Shown here piece by piece: positions 6,156 to 6,201 of a stretch of DNA of 6,201 bases; position 1 is the stretch's first letter; every line of letters starts with the position of its first letter. The notes beneath the pieces are model-generated. The model was given only the letters and a program-made list of their open reading frames with translations. It was not told where the DNA came from and made no database searches. Source of the stretch: Legionella genomosp. 1 (GTDB taxonomy: Bacteria > Pseudomonadota > Gammaproteobacteria > Legionellales > Legionellaceae). Location of the stretch: NCBI GenBank assembly GCA_945889365.1, contig CAMDBQ010000091.1:1-6201 (forward strand), in the 5' to 3' direction. The position numbers and the translations under genes are program-made.

Positions 6156-6201
6156 CTATGCGCCTTGTACGGCTTCTTTCAACAACTTACCTGCTTTAAA
6201 T
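6156..6201 (-). CDS. hupB: HU-type DNA-binding protein, C-terminal end (partial)
   Basis: Only the last 14 codons and the TAG stop (6156-6158) are in the window, reading FKAGKLLKEAVQGA. FKAGK-LK-AV is the usual C-terminus of HU, the small nucleoid DNA-bending dimer. The downstream neighbour ppiD supports hupB, since hupB-ppiD is a common gammaproteobacterial order. The gene runs off the window edge. With so few residues, the exact HU paralogue is an inference from context. Confidence 0.85.
   Translation of the reverse strand, partial: FKAGKLLKEAVQGA

Overview
The window reads as a stretch of moderately AT-rich gammaproteobacterial chromosome. Every gene in it lies on the minus strand, so transcription runs from high to low coordinates. 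Gammaproteobacterial origin is inferred from two things. SdhC and SdhD can be aligned to the Escherichia coli proteins with the same residue numbers for the haem and quinone residues. The gene order HU, tRNA-Val, tRNA-Asp, ppiD also resembles that of several gammaproteobacteria. Genus cannot be fixed from the sequence alone.

Reading in the direction of transcription, the window opens with the last 14 codons of an HU-type DNA-binding protein gene (6156-6201). Five bases later comes tRNA-Val(UAC) (6075-6150), then tRNA-Asp(GUC) (5992-6068), then a strong intrinsic terminator (5962-5985). Both tRNAs encode their CCA end, and no promoter fits between HU and tRNA-Val, so the three are probably one transcript. 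A perfect TATAAT at 5938-5943 then serves ppiD (4355-5908). This PpiD is the main oddity: it has the membrane anchor, the SurA/PpiD-type chaperone region and the C-terminal region, but the catalytic parvulin domain is absent.

Downstream of ppiD is a gene-free stretch (4035-4354) with two diverged direct copies of a 44-base unit, fragments that look like REP/palindromic repeats, and a hairpin with a possible IS-like end. It reads as a graveyard of repeats. A 211-residue protein of unknown function follows (3399-4034).

The rest is the sdhCDAB operon encoding succinate dehydrogenase (complex II), driven by a good sigma-70-type promoter (TTGCGA, 17 bases, TATACT) just upstream of sdhC. sdhC and sdhD overlap, sdhD and sdhA are 2 bases apart, and sdhA and sdhB are 12 apart, as expected for translational coupling of a four-subunit complex. 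SdhC and SdhD anchor the enzyme in the inner membrane and bind haem and quinone, SdhA oxidises succinate on covalent FAD, and SdhB passes electrons through three Fe-S clusters. The window stops 9 bases after sdhB, so the next gene is not visible.
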